Part shown: piece after piece, positions 9,787-22,199 of the stretch
How positions within the stretch are numbered: position 1 is the first letter of the stretch
Layout of the letters: every line of letters starts with the position of its first letter
Origin: Antedon mediterranea
Lineage: Eukaryota > Echinodermata > Crinoidea > Comatulida > Antedonidae
Direction of reading: 5' to 3'
NCBI RefSeq assembly: GCF_964355755.1
Contig: NC_092671.1
Coordinates: 2,925,001-2,987,000 of the forward strand
DNA length: 62,000 nt
Notes under the pieces: generated by a model
Told to the model about the DNA's origin: nothing
What the model saw: only the letters and a program-made list of their open reading frames with translations
The model's database searches: none
Made by a program: the position numbers and the translations under genes

Positions 9787-12232
9787 CTGAAAAGAACATT
9801 ATTGAATGGTTAATACATAAAGCACTCTTACATTTATACACATTTATTAGGTTTTTTGATTCATGAAAAGTTTATATTAAAGTGGTTGTCTCATCAAGGA
9901 TCCATGGAGATCTTGTTTACTCTACAGCTCATACAGATGGCGCCCAGAGGATTTATTCATACTAGAGGGTGAGCTCGCTTCGCTCGCTCCCCCTCTAGGA
10001 AGTGTAGACGATGGTTCTGATAATGACTCGGGTAAAAGGTTTTAGAAGGACGTTTTGATTTCGAAGATTTCTGTCAGTTACCATTATTGAATTTAAATGC
10101 TTGATATTCGTAAAACTAAACCTACTCTGTTCCATAGTGTCTTAGGTAACATTTATAATCAAATAAAATACTCTAATAGATATGAAAAGTGGTAAAAAAG
10201 AATAACAAATGCTTGGTAAATTGTAGATAACATTAACAGTCCGATGAATTCTACTACAAATAGTATAATACAAATACGATTATTTTTCTAAGTGATGTTT
10301 TATTGGGAAGGTGTTCGGCATTTATTCAAATAAATACCATCCTAATTGGTATAATTAATAATACAATATTTAGTTTAAACATCTTTTGAAACTAACTTCC
10401 GCGACCGAGTGGGCCGTTTCGGCCGAAGAAGGAAGACGTTTTAGACGGCTTGCAACATGGGCAGGCCGTCGGGACACAGATAGCCCACAACACAGTTATT
10501 CCTGCCAGCTTACTCAATAACTCGGATATCGGGGTTTCACTCGATTTCAAAAAAGGGTCTTATCATCAGTTCTCCCTAATTTTATATACTATTCCCCACA
10601 ATTCTCTTCCGATGCTTTATGGCGTATATATAATTTGATCTTGATTAATTTGCAGTATAATTTTTATTTTGTCACTGCACCTTCACACGGTCCGAAAATA
10701 AACAAAAAGCTAAAATGGCTATCGCCACCAACGGCCAACTTAGTTGAAACCAGGAAGTTGCAAGGTGAACCCGTGGACTCACAGTGAACCCGGAAATTAC
10801 TTTTACCGCGCACAGTTAAAAATCTACTGAAAAGCCTTTATAATACCTTCCTAAGAAATATAGAACAATATCGTAATAGTGAAAACTAATGCTATCAAAT
10901 TTACGTTTCGTGGTACATCTGAGATAGATCAGGTAGGTATCCAAGGCGGAGATTTGTCCCGAAGTTTTTCAATTGTGCTCGCGTATGTCAGAATTAACCA
11001 TAATTTATATATAGTCACAAAAGATGGGCTGATTGTTTAGTTATATTGCCAAGATTCAATAATCAATATTGCTGCCGGGTCGTATCTTGTAAATTTACAT
11101 GAAATCCTAATTTCAAATGGGATGGGTAAAAAATGGAAATAATCATGCGGAAGGAACACGGCTTACGGTGATGGTGTTAACCTATTGTGATTTTTATACT
11201 ATTCAGTTTATACTGTTTTTAACCAAATAAACCAGAAATGAATAAAATTAATGAACGGATAACAGTTATTGGACGTCGTTCCCATATATGTATATAATGT
11301 TAAAATATCAATGACAGCAACTTTATCCTGTGAGTTTTGCCAGAAGGTAGCCCAAACATTTCCGTCGGGCCCTCTGATTTAATCACACGAAGAGTCACTA
11401 TTCATTCATTAATTTATTTGGTCATTTGTAACTATTATATTACTTGTAACTATTATACCCTTTTGGATATACGAAAATAACATTGACAGCAATTTTATCA
11501 TGTAAATTGCTCCAGACAATTATAGCCCAAAAGACTCGTATACATGAAATACTTTATTTATTAACTTTACTTACTTCTAGGCCTATGTTTGCAAACATTT
11601 CTACATCTATCCTGTGTCAATGTTTTACACGTCTCCATATAATTGTTGTACCCGTCTTGATGTGACACATCCACTTCTGTGTATTAAAGCAATTGTATTA
11701 CAATTGTTAATAACTAGCAAATACACGGTTTTAAATTCCATTGGGCACAACGTTTGAGAACAGTGCATTATTTTATGTGGTTGGCCGTAGAGTAGTGTTT
11801 TCGCTTGTTTTGTTTTGTTTTGTGTCAGTGTCCACTATTGACGCAAGTTGACACATCTCACAATACAACTATTAAGTTACATTACGCGTGCCGCTGTTCC
11901 GCAGTCGTTAAAAATGCCACACATCACCCAGGCATAATATCACGCCTAAAGTATTCGATATAAATTATATTATATCCATTGTAAAGAGTTTCATTGCAAC
12001 GGATATAATATAATATATCGAAGACTTAAGAAAGTTAAGGCGTGCCATATATGCGGTATTCGTAAACATGTTTCTGCCGAATACATGCGTGATACATGAC
12101 TATATCAATGTTGTAATAATTATGTTGTTGGCCATTATATATTGTTATAGGCCTAACATTTCTATTTCTGGTCACTTCATCTAATGTTATGAATGAAAAT
12201 GCAGATATCTGTATTGTATTGAAAAATATTAA
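9787..12232. other. Non-coding DNA, no gene seen
   Basis: I find no convincing exon. A small hairpin-like piece at 9962-10002 (agagggtgagctcgcttcgctcgctccccctct) resembles a MITE end. A GC-richer patch with gggccgtttcggccg lies near 10410. A 24-bp-stem inverted repeat lies at 11956-12020. Short open frames at 10450-10638 and 11483-11665 look fortuitous. Confidence 0.5.
11956..12020. repeat. Perfect-looking AT hairpin
   Basis: Two arms, cgatataaattatattatatcc and its near-complement ggatataatataatatatcg, are separated by about 23 bp. The strand can fold into a long AT stem. It could be a tiny fold-back element or a cruciform site; the function is unknown. Confidence 0.7.
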
Positions 12233-12830
12233 GAGCCATTGTCTGAAAGAATCAAAGAAATATCAAAAAGAGTGGCAGACTCAAAAAAATGGATTTCTTT
12301 CAAATTTTGCACATGGCTATATATGTGTTGAGAGAAATCAAATATGAAGTTTTTTTTTTCACACGTATATTTCCATGGCAACGGCCAAATTTGTGTTTTT
12401 GACAAATTTTGTCCTTTTTTAAGGTTTTTTAAAATGGATATTGGTACTACTTTGATGAACGATATTTTTTGTTTTGTTCATGTAATTATAAAAAATAATT
12501 AGTGTATGCATAATAACAATGCATTGTGTACCTGTTTCAAATTTTTTAATTTTTTTTTATTTCATACCTTGGGAGATACCATTTATTTAAAAAGGGGTGT
12601 TTTTAACTTTTTTTAAATTGTTCAATGCAACTAAACTTTACTTCACCATAACGCCCAAAGTGGTGTATTTTTTTAGCTGATTTATTACAAATAGGTAGTT
12701 CTAATGTTTAATAATTGATTTATAAAATAAAATACTGGGGTAAATTTAAAATCTACAAGCAGTGTTGCGAGAAACATAGGCATTTTTATTTTTAAAAAAC
12801 ATGATATATTAGTAAAAACATTTTATTTTC
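12233..12830 (+). repeat. Left long inverted repeat of fold-back element
   Basis: Diverged inverted match to about 15400-15961. The shared outer block is gagccattgtctg. Inner shared blocks include ccatggcaacgg (near 12373), aaaaggggtgttttt (near 12589) and actggggtaaat (near 12734). The inner limit is approximate. Confidence 0.75.
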
Positions 12831-13599
12831 TTTGATTATTTGATTTGAAACCCATTGGTCAGAAAAATTCTTAATGTTTTATATAGTTCTAGTTGTGTTG
12901 TGAGAAAAAAAATAAATTTTTAATTATAGATTCTGTAATTCCCAGTTTTAATGTCATTTTATAGGTTATATCCTCTGGAAATTTGAATAAATTATCAGAT
13001 ATCGTTGTGAATTTTAATCTTTGCAACAGGTTACTCCTCTCTTATTTTGAAGCTCCTCTTTCATTTGTTTACTTCTTTTATTTGCTAACCTAAGCAGATC
13101 CCACATGCCCATCTACCACCACTTTCGACCCCCCCCCCCCCCACCACGACTATAACCACAAAAAGATAAACTGCAACACTTTGGTCGATCATCCACTAGA
13201 GTGTCAAATGCATGCATTTCAAGCACCACCCACACTGTCGCTACTATCGCTCCAATGAATAGACGGATTCAAACTCCTCCATCCCACCCCCTCCCCTTTC
13301 TCCAAGCCCCCACCCACCCCAAGTTAAAAATTGCAATGCAAAAGATATGACATAAAGTTAAGTTTTTAGACCCTCGCCTTCAACCCCCTAACTATTTAAA
13401 AGTCCTGGATCCACCACTTTCCCCTCCCCAAAATAGAACCAATCAAAAGTCAATGATATACTCAGGTATGTTAATGCTACATAACAAATATTGAAGCCCT
13501 GATTTGAAATTTCATTTCATTTAAGGTCAGCATGTAGGCCTAAAATATCACACTTTATTATTAAATATTGGTTTTAAATTCTATATCTTTTTTACTGTG

Positions 13600-15130
13600 A
13601 TGGTTGGATTCAGTATTAATTATTAATTAATAATTATCTGATAATTATTTAATTTCCCTTAGTTATGCATAGCAACAGTTACTATGGTAACTAAAATTGA
13701 GATATTCTTTAGATTTTGCATATTTATCTTATACATATTTAAATTTGTAGATTATTAGCAGGCATGCCTTATTTGCATTTTCAAATTACCGTTTCACAAG
13801 GTCATATTCGTAAGCACGTTCTTCTGTGATTATTTTTATTCATGAAAACCCCATATTTTATTTACAGCGGCCACCTCCCTTAACGGACGCACTTTGAAAA
13901 GCCTGTTTGTTCTTCCTATCTAATTAGTGCATTTAGTGCTTACCATAAGCAGCTGCGGGCACCTTTTTATACAAAATGAGATTTTTTGTAAGCGGCCAAT
14001 CGAAAAATGTGATACTTATTGCATGGACCTATGAATTAGGTGCATGTTTATTTTATTTCTTTATATATTAGCTTTATTTTGAAGAGGTTTTAAAAACATT
14101 ACTGTGAAGAGATGAGAAAACTACACAGATTTTGTCTGAAAATGCTATACTAAACCACCTGATTATAAATAATAATAGGCCTACAATTATAAGCGGCCAC
14201 TTTTCCAGGTCCCGAGGGTGGCCACTTACGGGAGGTTCAACTGTATTTAAAAAAACAATTATCCTTAGTTATCCATAGAAACAGGTTCTAACATAACATA
14301 AATAATACATTTTGACATAACTTGACCCAACAAATGACCCTTTCATAAGGTCAGACATTTTCTGGGATTCAGTAGATAAGTAAATTTGGGAAAAGGTAGT
14401 AAAGCTATGTTATCAATTGTTTGTAGTCATGAAACCCCGTTACGTATAGAAACAGTTGCTACAATACACTATAGGTAAAATGTTGATGTCATTTGACCTC
14501 AATATGTAAAAAAAAATTTTTTCTTGAAAACTCCATATTTAATTTTTTTTTTTTAATATCATTAGTTACGTAAACAGGTTTAAGATAACACTAAAGGTCA
14601 TTTTTTTACCTTTATTCAGATTCGTCAAGACTTTCTTTCTGAGATTATTAGGATTCAGTATTTAAAGTAAATTTGGCAAAAAGTAGAAATGTAAAACAAT
14701 GTAAAAAAAATGTTTTGTATTTATGGAAAACCCCTTATTTTTTTGAAATTTTCGCATAGAAACAGTTACTATGGTAAAATTTTGACCTCAAAATGAATGA
14801 ATTTACAAGGTCAAGTTTGTCATTAATGGAATGCAGTAGAAGTAAAATTGAGAAAAATTACAAATGCAATCAATTCTTTGTATTTATAAAAACGCCATTT
14901 TTAACGTTTTTTTAAAAATTACTTTCCTTAGTTACACATAGAAATGGTTGCTAAGGTAACACTATAGGTAAAATATGAAAATTGTTGAGAATTGTTATGA
15001 ACTATCTTGTAAATTTTGATCAAACATTAATAGTTGTAGTAAAGTGGGGACCTGTCCTGTTTTGCATTCTGACCCCTTTTGACCTCAAATGACCTATTTA
15101 CAAGGTCAGATTTTTTGGGAGGTCTTTCTG
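13600..15130. repeat. Degenerate ~180-bp tandem units inside fold-back element
   Basis: A block resembling catagaaacagttactatggtaac, followed by tttgacctcaaaatgacc, a ttacaaggtca block and ttggcaaaagtagaaatg, recurs near 13667, 14269, 14448, 14564, 14752 and 14935. The units are strongly diverged. Between them, 13866-14247 holds another fold-back piece whose ends are agcggccacctccctt and gtggccacttacgggaggttcaactgtat. A run of about fifteen C lies near 13125. Confidence 0.6.
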
Positions 15131-15399
15131 TATCTCTTTACACAAAATAGATTTAAAAATTTATAAAAACCATTGACGCAATTATTTCCAAGTTTAACAT
15201 TATTTTCCATCAACTAAATATTTCAATGCAAAATACTGTTTTTCTGGCAATTAATTGAAATAAACCTGGCAACACATTCTTCTATTTTATCTAAACTATT
15301 CGTATGACTCTAGTAGCATTATGACAAGCCAAATATACATTTTATTATTGGATTAGCCATATTTAAATTGTGTTTCATGTGTTTTGTTTGTTGATATTT

Positions 15400-15961
15400 T
15401 GTTATATTTTTTGTATTTTTCGTATTTTCCTGGCAACACAAAACCTATGTACAAAATTTACCCCAGTGTTTTTTTCATGATTATTGTTGACAAACCTATT
15501 GACTATCAAATTAAAAAACCTCATTGATTTAAAAACACCACTTTGGAAGTTATAGGTACGTTTATGAGGTATACTTTTATAAAAAAAATATTTTTTAAAA
15601 ACACCCCTTTTTAAAATAATGTTATCAACCAAACTCCATTTTGTAATTTATTTTTTTTCTACATTAAATGGAACTCAATACATGTTGTTTACACTGCTAT
15701 AAACAAAAACTGTATACTGTAAGTATTTTTGGTTAAAATAAGTATACAAGTTTGTACTTTTTCACTATAGAAAATCTGTGAAAAATGACAAAAACATCAA
15801 AATTTGGATAATTGACCGTTGTCATGGCAACGGAGGCTAAAAATTAAAATGAATGTTGTAGATATGCTTTTCATTGAAATGTCTATTCATGGTAAAAATT
15901 TGAGAGAAATCCATTTTTTTACATCTGCCACCAAATCTTTGATTTTTACAGACAATGGCTC
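15400..15961 (-). repeat. Right long inverted repeat of fold-back element
   Basis: Inverted partner of 12233-12830, ending CAGACAATGGCTC just before TTAA. The arms are clearly homologous but diverged, so the insertion is old. The inner limit is approximate. Confidence 0.75.
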
Positions 15962-16265
15962 TTAATTTCTTTTTGATGATCCAATATATTTGAATACAAT
16001 CGTAAAAGAAATTATGTCGCTTACACATGATCATCTATATATAAATTTACGTAAGGGCAGAATTCGTTAAATCGCACCTTACTTATAGAATTTTTACTCG
16101 ATGGTATATAACGTTGGTTCACACTTTCGGTACTGATTTTAACCACCTGATGTAACCGTAATTAAATTGAGTTAGATAATTAGTTATTGACGATTAAAAC
16201 GAATTTAGGTTCAACGATTTGCCCCAAATATGGGTGTTTTCCGATCGTGGTATACACTGTATAAT

Positions 16266-16627
16266 GGATGTCCCGGGGGCGATTTTTTTTTCGTACATAA
16301 GTTGGGGACCCCATGTGAAAGATAGCCGAACTACTTCCTAAATATAACTAAACCTAACCCTCCAAATAATCTCTCTCTCACTATAAAGTAAAAGAAGTAG
16401 CTCATGGGAGTCGAACCCAATACATCGACATGTAAAGTCCATAGTCTTATCCACTCGACTACACAGACGGCTCGACAGAAATCGTTTGCATTAGCGAATT
16501 GTAGTGAGCTGAATTCTTACGTCACACCTTATGGATATGATTAATGAATATTCATTTCTTTTGTGACGTTTCACGAGGGGTCCCCAACTTATGTACGAAA
16601 AGAAATATCGCGTCCCGTGGGATGTCC
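16266..16627. mobile_element. hAT-like MITE with 8-bp duplication
   Basis: Inverted ends (16274-16312 and 16577-16619) share the block tcgtacataagttggggacc and extend outward to about 40 bp. GGATGTCC flanks the element on both sides (16266-16273 and 16620-16627), an 8-bp target duplication of the hAT type. The 346-bp interior has no transposase but carries a tRNA-like segment. Total length and structure fit a non-autonomous hAT MITE. Confidence 0.8.
16390..16468 (-). repeat. tRNA-like segment inside the hAT MITE
   Basis: On the minus strand this reads TAGTCGAGTGGATAAGACTA (A-box-like), then GGGTTCGACTCCCATGAG (a good B box with T-arm), about the right distance apart for a tRNA. The acceptor ends do not pair convincingly. 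It is therefore a tRNA-derived relic or SINE head captured by the MITE, not a working tRNA gene. Confidence 0.6.
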
Positions 16628-16639
16628 ATCTTGAAAAAT

Positions 16640-17780
16640 ACCCGCACACAATAATACGAGGATGCTTCGCATTTTCCTATCTCCTCCTACGATAATTGTT
16701 TTTAATAGCTGAAAACCGGTTAAACAGCTCGAGTACAGCATGATAATGTTGAAGACAGGCCGATTTTCTTTAAAAAAATACTATTTTGATAGATTTAATA
16801 TACGTTCATACAAATGTATTGATTTGCGATGAATGGAACATTCCAATCTCTCAGTCTGCCAGTTTGGTTTAACACAAGTAGTAAATTTATGAGCCCTTGG
16901 AGAATAAACTTGCAATACTTTGGCAATACTGCAAATACCTATTAACCATTTTGGTCGTCATTTTGAATCGAACATTTCTTACCGTGAATGTGCGTACTGT
17001 TAGATGTAAAAAATATATACAAATAAACTTTATTACTGTGATTGTGGATAGGCTCTACAGTTAGATATATAAACACATAATAATAATATACAAATAAACT
17101 TTATTACTGACAGTTGCTTCTCAACGTTTGTATTAATTAATAATTACAAAAAATATAAACGTCGTAGTAGTGTATCGTTACATATACTTTACTATTTCAA
17201 TCGACTATGACAGTGACTGTTTCAACAAAGTATTAAATCGCAAATGTTTTACTATATTTAGTGGTATATTATTTATAGGCCTACAAAACAATATTTCGTT
17301 ACTGAGTGGATAAAGAACTTATTTAAAAATTGTTCCTCTTTGTACCTATCCTCTTTCCCATCCCTCAACCCTAATGTTACATACAAAACACAAGTTGGGT
17401 TTCTTTAAATGAGTCCAAATAAAAAATTTGGACTTATTTTGTGGTATGTTTCTCTTTCGGAAGTAATTTCCCGGGTGCTAATTTTGGTTGACTACAATCA
17501 TCGTGTCTATTTATTATTATTATTATAGTTTTATTATTTATGTATTATAGTCCTGCGGTACGTACATTTGAAATCGCCAGTTTTTTTATGCTGAAATTAC
17601 TGTGTATTCGAGAACCATTATGTGGGCACGACCTAGTTGATGTAATTGATGTAATCGGCAAAATCTCACCACATGAGTGTACGATACCCTTTTTCTCACA
17701 TCACCTCTCTGTCTCACACACTTTTTGGAAGACCTCCTTCTCCCCTGGATCCGCCTCCGGTCAGTCTCAAATATCTATCT
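16640..17780. other. Non-coding AT-rich DNA
   Basis: No gene seen. Two short direct repeats of a segment with caaataaactttattactg occur near 17020 and 17093. The 83-codon frame at 17540-17791 shows no family features. Confidence 0.5.
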
Positions 17781-17784
17781 GCAT

Positions 17785-18320
17785 CTGTTAGTCACTTTTA
17801 AAATTTCATGTTAAAATAATGAAAACGGTTTTTTTGATCAATTATGCAAGAACCGTTCGATTGATTGTTTTTTGAAGATTTTTTTCAAAAGCTCCATTGG
17901 AAAAAATTAAATGCAGAATATACTCAGAAACAAGACTCAAGGTTTTAGAATTAATGGTTAGGAAAGGGATAATTTTCGAATAGGTGGTGAAAACCTCAGG
18001 CCTCCGGAAACTGTATTGTAATTTTGTTTTTGGAGGGTAAACATTGCGCTGATGATAATCCGAAAAATTCCAGGAAATTTGTGTATAGGCCTACCTATAT
18101 CTTACCTTATACTTGCATCTGTTCGTCACTTTAAAGTTTCATGTTAAATGAATACGGTAAGTAAATTAGTTGATCAATTATGCAAGACCCGCCTGAATTG
18201 ATTGTTTTTTTTTTTCAAAAGCGCCATTGAAAATAATTGAAAAAAAGATGCAGAATATACTTCGAACAGGACTTTAGAGTCAATGTTCAGGAAAGGGTAA
18301 TTATTTTTCAAGAAACCCTC
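17785..18320. repeat. Diverged direct repeat, ~325-bp period
   Basis: A segment of about 200 bp starting catctgttagtcactttt (17777) and running through atgcagaatatactcag is repeated from about 18115 with the same blocks: gatcaattatgcaaga, ttgattgttttt, caaaagc.ccattg, atgcagaatatact and caggaaaggg. A third, partial relative of the interval (cctcaggtcttcggaa...gatgatccgga) lies near 20690. Probably pieces of one unrecognised repeat family. Confidence 0.7.
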
Positions 18321-18790
18321 TCACTGGCTCTACAAATAAAATCTCAGTGTATTAAATTACAGGCTTTACCAAGTGTATTCAATTCAACTCAAAATAACAT
18401 TTATTTCTTTTTCATTTGAAAAACTTATGGAAAGTCAGTTAAGAAAAACAATTTTTAATAAAATTGATGTTTAATTTAACATGCAGAAACAAAACAGAGA
18501 AAACACGCAAAGCACAAAAAGATGTTAATATTATATAATAATAATAATAATATTAATATGAAAGCAAGAAAACCAAAATGAATTTTGTCTTTCCTCTTTT
18601 TTTTTGCGATAGGCCTATTGCAAGTTATTGTTTGAATAGGATTTGTTTTCGTTCGAGAGAAACATGTTTTTGAATGGACCATTTTAATTTCGTCGGGGAA
18701 ATCATCATATATTTGGTGCCATTAACGGATATTATGTTGCATTAATGTTAATTTGGTAAATGGAGGATGGAGGTTACAGGAGGATCTAGT

Positions 18791-18995
18791 ATTGTGGGTA
18801 TGATTGTTATTGTTTTTTTATGAAGCCGCAAAAAACAATGTACAATGTTTATGTAGTTTATTTCAAATTATCTATGCAAAGAATAAATTTGTTTTAGGAA
18901 AATGTATTTTGCTTACGTTTCCCGAAAAATTATGTATAGTTAGTTAACATATTATGGGTATGATTGTTATTGTTTTTTTATGAAGCCGCAAGAAA
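18791..18995. repeat. 45-bp direct repeat, 160-bp apart
   Basis: attgtgggtatgattgttattgttttttta followed by tgaagccgca at 18791-18831 recurs almost unchanged at 18951-18991. The spacer is unrelated. This looks like a local duplication. Confidence 0.8.
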
Positions 18996-19580
18996 ATTTA
19001 GTTGGAAGTAAATAATTGCAATGCCCATGAACGTATTCATTCCAAGCTGAGACTTATACTTTGTCACTCCGGTGTAACATTGCTGTTTTAAACCTATTTT
19101 AAATATACAGGTTATATATGGTACATTTTCGGGGAACGAGGTTCATATTGAGAACTCTCGATTGCCACTCCTACCGACAGTGTATTTCCAAGCGGTTTCA
19201 CGCGATCATTTTCCAGCAAACTAAATTCATTCATTTTATTGTTCCACATAAAACGTACTCTTATTTCATCGAAAATAAATTTTGAAAATTTTAAGCGTGC
19301 GTACGCATGCGTTACATGCGCTACGCACGTAATTGTATTGCCATATGATGATTTATGCCCTGAAATTTATGAGTACCAAATTGTATTTAATTGTGATTCA
19401 TGGTTGTGAAGATATGATTACAAACGTGATTTCGTTAAATCGTGCGTAGACCGCGTAATTTTTTATTGCGCACCGTGAAAACATAACCACATTGATTCCT
19501 GGCCATAAGGAATATACTGTGAAAAATTGACCTAGCTAGATTCAACTGATATCAAGATAAGGTCAGAAAGCGATAAAACG
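18996..19580. other. Non-coding DNA
   Basis: No gene seen. A patch near 19285-19330 is rich in alternating purine-pyrimidine and CpG (gcgtgcgtacgcatgcgttacatgcgctacgcacg). Confidence 0.5.
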
Positions 19581-19587
19581 CATAGTG

Positions 19588-19697
19588 ATACCGGACCGAC
19601 AGACCGACAGACAGACAGACCGACAGACAGACCGACAGACAGACAGACCGACCAACCGACCGACATAGTGAACTATAGAGTCGCTTCCACGCGACTA
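19588..19697. repeat. GACAGACC microsatellite and MITE end
   Basis: About 75 bp of imperfect (GACA/GACC)n, followed by catagtgaactatagagtcgcttccacgcgacta, which looks like the end of a dispersed repeat. On the minus strand it yields an artefactual SVCLSVCLSV peptide. Confidence 0.85.
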
Positions 19698-19866
19698 AAA
19701 ACGGAAAAAAATATAAATAGAAAGGTCTATTAATCCATTTATAATTATTGTAGGCTTTTTTCAGGCAATATTTATGTGAGTATCGACGCAGTCTACAATT
19801 CTTCAAACGCTCACAAAATACACGATAAAACATTACGTTGAATTACATTGAGTAGGACTTTTGGAA

Positions 19867-20390
19867 CTAACTAACTAAGCTCGTTTGTTCCTCGTGGATT
19901 ATTATTGAAAACTCTTCAGTTGTAGGCCTATATGGGCGAAATTTTAAGTAATCAGCCCTGATTTTCTCTAACCCAGATTTTAATCTATTTATGGAAGAAG
20001 CACAAACAACATTTTGAGGAAGTGAGTTCCAATCCTCAACTACTCTTAATGTAAAAAAATGTCTCCTTATTTCTAGCCTTGATTTGAGCCTTGACAACTT
20101 AAAAAAAATGACCTCGTATTTTTGTGAAAGTTGATTTTTGAAATCCTATTGCTTTCAATAGAATCTATGTTGTTTATTATCTTGTATATTTGGATAATAT
20201 CTGCTCTTTTTCTTCTGTAAGCCAACGTTAGTAGTTTCAGAATCGTGAGCCTTGGTCAACACATCCAGTGCCTTTTAAATCAGATACTAATCGAGTGGAT
20301 CTCTGCTGCACACATTCAAGCTAATTTAAATCTTTCTGGAACCTTTGAATCCAAGCACTACCGTCTATATAATAGGCGTCATATTATAGA
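19867..20390 (-). pseudogene. LINE C-terminal reverse-transcriptase relic
   Basis: The minus strand encodes RRHFFTLRVVEDWNSLPQNV and a C-terminal helix, the familiar end of CR1/L2-like LINE polymerases. Upstream, in other frames, blocks like LAYRRKRADIIQIYKIINNI and QQRSTRLVSDLKG continue the same protein. At least one frameshift separates them and the catalytic core is absent. It is a 5'-truncated, decayed copy; only the last 170 or so codons can be recognised. Confidence 0.75.
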
Positions 20391-21170
20391 TTTTTATTAG
20401 GACCATGGATAGTAGGACCGACGTTTAAATAAACGTCAGGTGATCATCCATTGGGGTTGTTGTCAGATCTCCAACACCAACATTCATTGTTCATCAATAA
20501 AATCTAGCCAAATAAAACCAATCTTCGATCAGCGTCTCGCAAACCTTTATTATATGGTTTAAAATCCTCTTCCGAGGACCAACCTGTGGCCCAACTACTC
20601 AGGTAGACTAACGTATATGAGAGTCGTCACATCTGAGCTGCACCATGAATGAGGTTGAGGTAAGATAATGTTAAGAATATATGGACCTCAGGTCTTCGGA
20701 AATTGTAATTTTGTTGATGATCCGGACAAATTCAGAACAGCCCCGATTTCCCTGTTATAACGTACACGATATATATCAGAATTTTACATTGCGGCGATCG
20801 GCACGTTAGCCGCACATATTCAAGAGTCCGCCACCTCAGCACCAACCTCCACCATGGTTGCAGCTGTAGGTCCCTGAAAATCGCTTTATATTTTGGACAG
20901 GCCACTCTGTCGCGTCGTCATAGTTCACACACGATTTTACAGTACATTTCGATAGAAACAAGTCACACAATAAACATTTTCAGCAACATCAAATATGTTT
21001 CATAAGCCACACTGCGACCCTTCGAAAATGTTTCGCGGACCATAGTTTGCGGAACATCGTTCTAAATTACTAGACCTAGTAAATTTACAGGACAATTCTA
21101 ATAACATTTTAGTACAATTCTAGACAGTAAATTACTGTAAAATGTAATTAAAAGTATGATAAGCACCTAC
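20391..21170. other. Non-coding DNA
   Basis: No gene seen. 20410-20640 is GC-richer and includes gaggaccaacctgtggccc. 20685-20740 resembles the repeat at 17.99-18.07 kb. Confidence 0.45.
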
Positions 21171-21179
21171 AGTAAAACA

Positions 21180-21372
21180 TTTGTTTTGAAATGAAAAGAG
21201 AGAAATGAGAGAGAAATAAAATCGGGCAACAGAAACAAAAAATAACTAAGGCTAACATACCACAAATAATCAAAAATAACATAAAAGCTGTTTTTAGATA
21301 CTGCTTCTTTGATATCAGCTGAAACATTGTTCCAAAATGTAGGATCGTAGCTGCTCCAACTTGAGACAAGGT
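21180..21372 (-). pseudogene. Possible LINE C-terminal fragment
   Basis: In one minus-strand frame this reads YDPTFWNNVSADIKEAVSKN, resembling the WNSLPxxIKxxxS block at the C-terminus of many LINE polymerases. The match is short and the surrounding sequence is decayed, so this is a tentative call. Confidence 0.4.
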
Positions 21373-21746
21373 TGCAATTTAGATTTCTATTCCACGGATT
21401 ACAAGCTAATTAACGAAAAAAAATATTTAGTACTAATAATGCCTAATAGGCCTATAAATCTGTATAGACTACAGATACTTGGTCTAACCATTAGACAAAA
21501 TGATAGCTTATACAAATTCTGTATTACTAAAATTGTATATAGGTCTAGATATCAAGAAGTATATTAAACAGTAAACACCTACCAAAGATGCCTCTCTAAA
21601 GTAAGCGACCAAGAACAACAATTCTGCAGTAGCCTATTACAACATATACAAAGCACTAATAGTTACTTATTCGTCGTAGAGGGTGTAAATGCAAAAAAAG
21701 GTCATTGAACTTTGGTCGAGAATAGAAGTTATTACGTAGTAAGTCT

Positions 21747-22092
21747 ATTTTAAAGATGTATTGTCCTCCTTAAAAACAAATAATTGAATTTTACATTTTT
21801 TGGTTGAATATGCCATTTTAATGTCACATAATAGTTTATTCACTTTGACCAAAAATTGGATCGAAAAAATATATATATTTACTTGAAAAAACTGCAATTT
21901 AAAGCAAAAAAATAGTCAAATATAATTGTTTATTTTGTCTTTTTAAAAGTAAAATCAATATTTTTGTTTCCATTTCCATTTTGTTTTCTATGGAAGTGAA
22001 TAACTTCATTAAAACTACAAAATGGGCTATTAAAAGTCTTTTTATAAATCTTTATTTTTTATGATTTTGGGAGACAATATATCTTTAAATAG
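21747..22092. mobile_element. MITE, AAAGATGTATTGTCC family, copy A
   Basis: The ends taaagatgtattgtcctcc and gggagacaatatatctttaaa are inverted copies of each other. Internal blocks (cactttgaccaaaaattgg, gaataacttcattaaaa, aaatgggct) are shared with copies at 32.5 and 39.2 kb. It has no coding capacity. Confidence 0.85.
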
Positions 22093-22199
22093 TTATGAAT
22101 GTCCCTTTAATTGAATTAGGGACTAGAAACCAATTTCACAGACACCTGCATAGTACTCTAAATACATGGAAGAATTATATAAATAATTCTTCCATTTTT

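Larger units (their letters stand above)
12233..15961. mobile_element. 3.7-kb fold-back element flanked by TTAA
   Basis: The left end GAGCCATTGTCTG is matched in inverted orientation by CAGACAATGGCTC at the right end. Both ends are bordered by TTAA (12229-12232 and 15962-15965). The inverted similarity runs inward for about 560-600 bp on each side, with matched blocks such as atggatttct, catggcaacgg, aaaaggggtgttttt, aaagtggtgt and actggggtaaat. No transposase frame is inside. TTAA duplications are typical of piggyBac-type transposition, but these ends do not look like standard piggyBac termini. I call it a non-autonomous fold-back DNA transposon of uncertain superfamily. Confidence 0.75.

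Noticed and set aside
16390-16468. Possible functional tRNA gene
   Set aside because: A and B boxes are present, but the acceptor ends do not pair and the segment lies inside a MITE. The same reasoning applies at 47530, 55262, 56490 and 61186.
19552-19833. 93-codon minus-strand frame with SVCLSVCLSV repeats
   Set aside because: It translates a GACA/GACC microsatellite.
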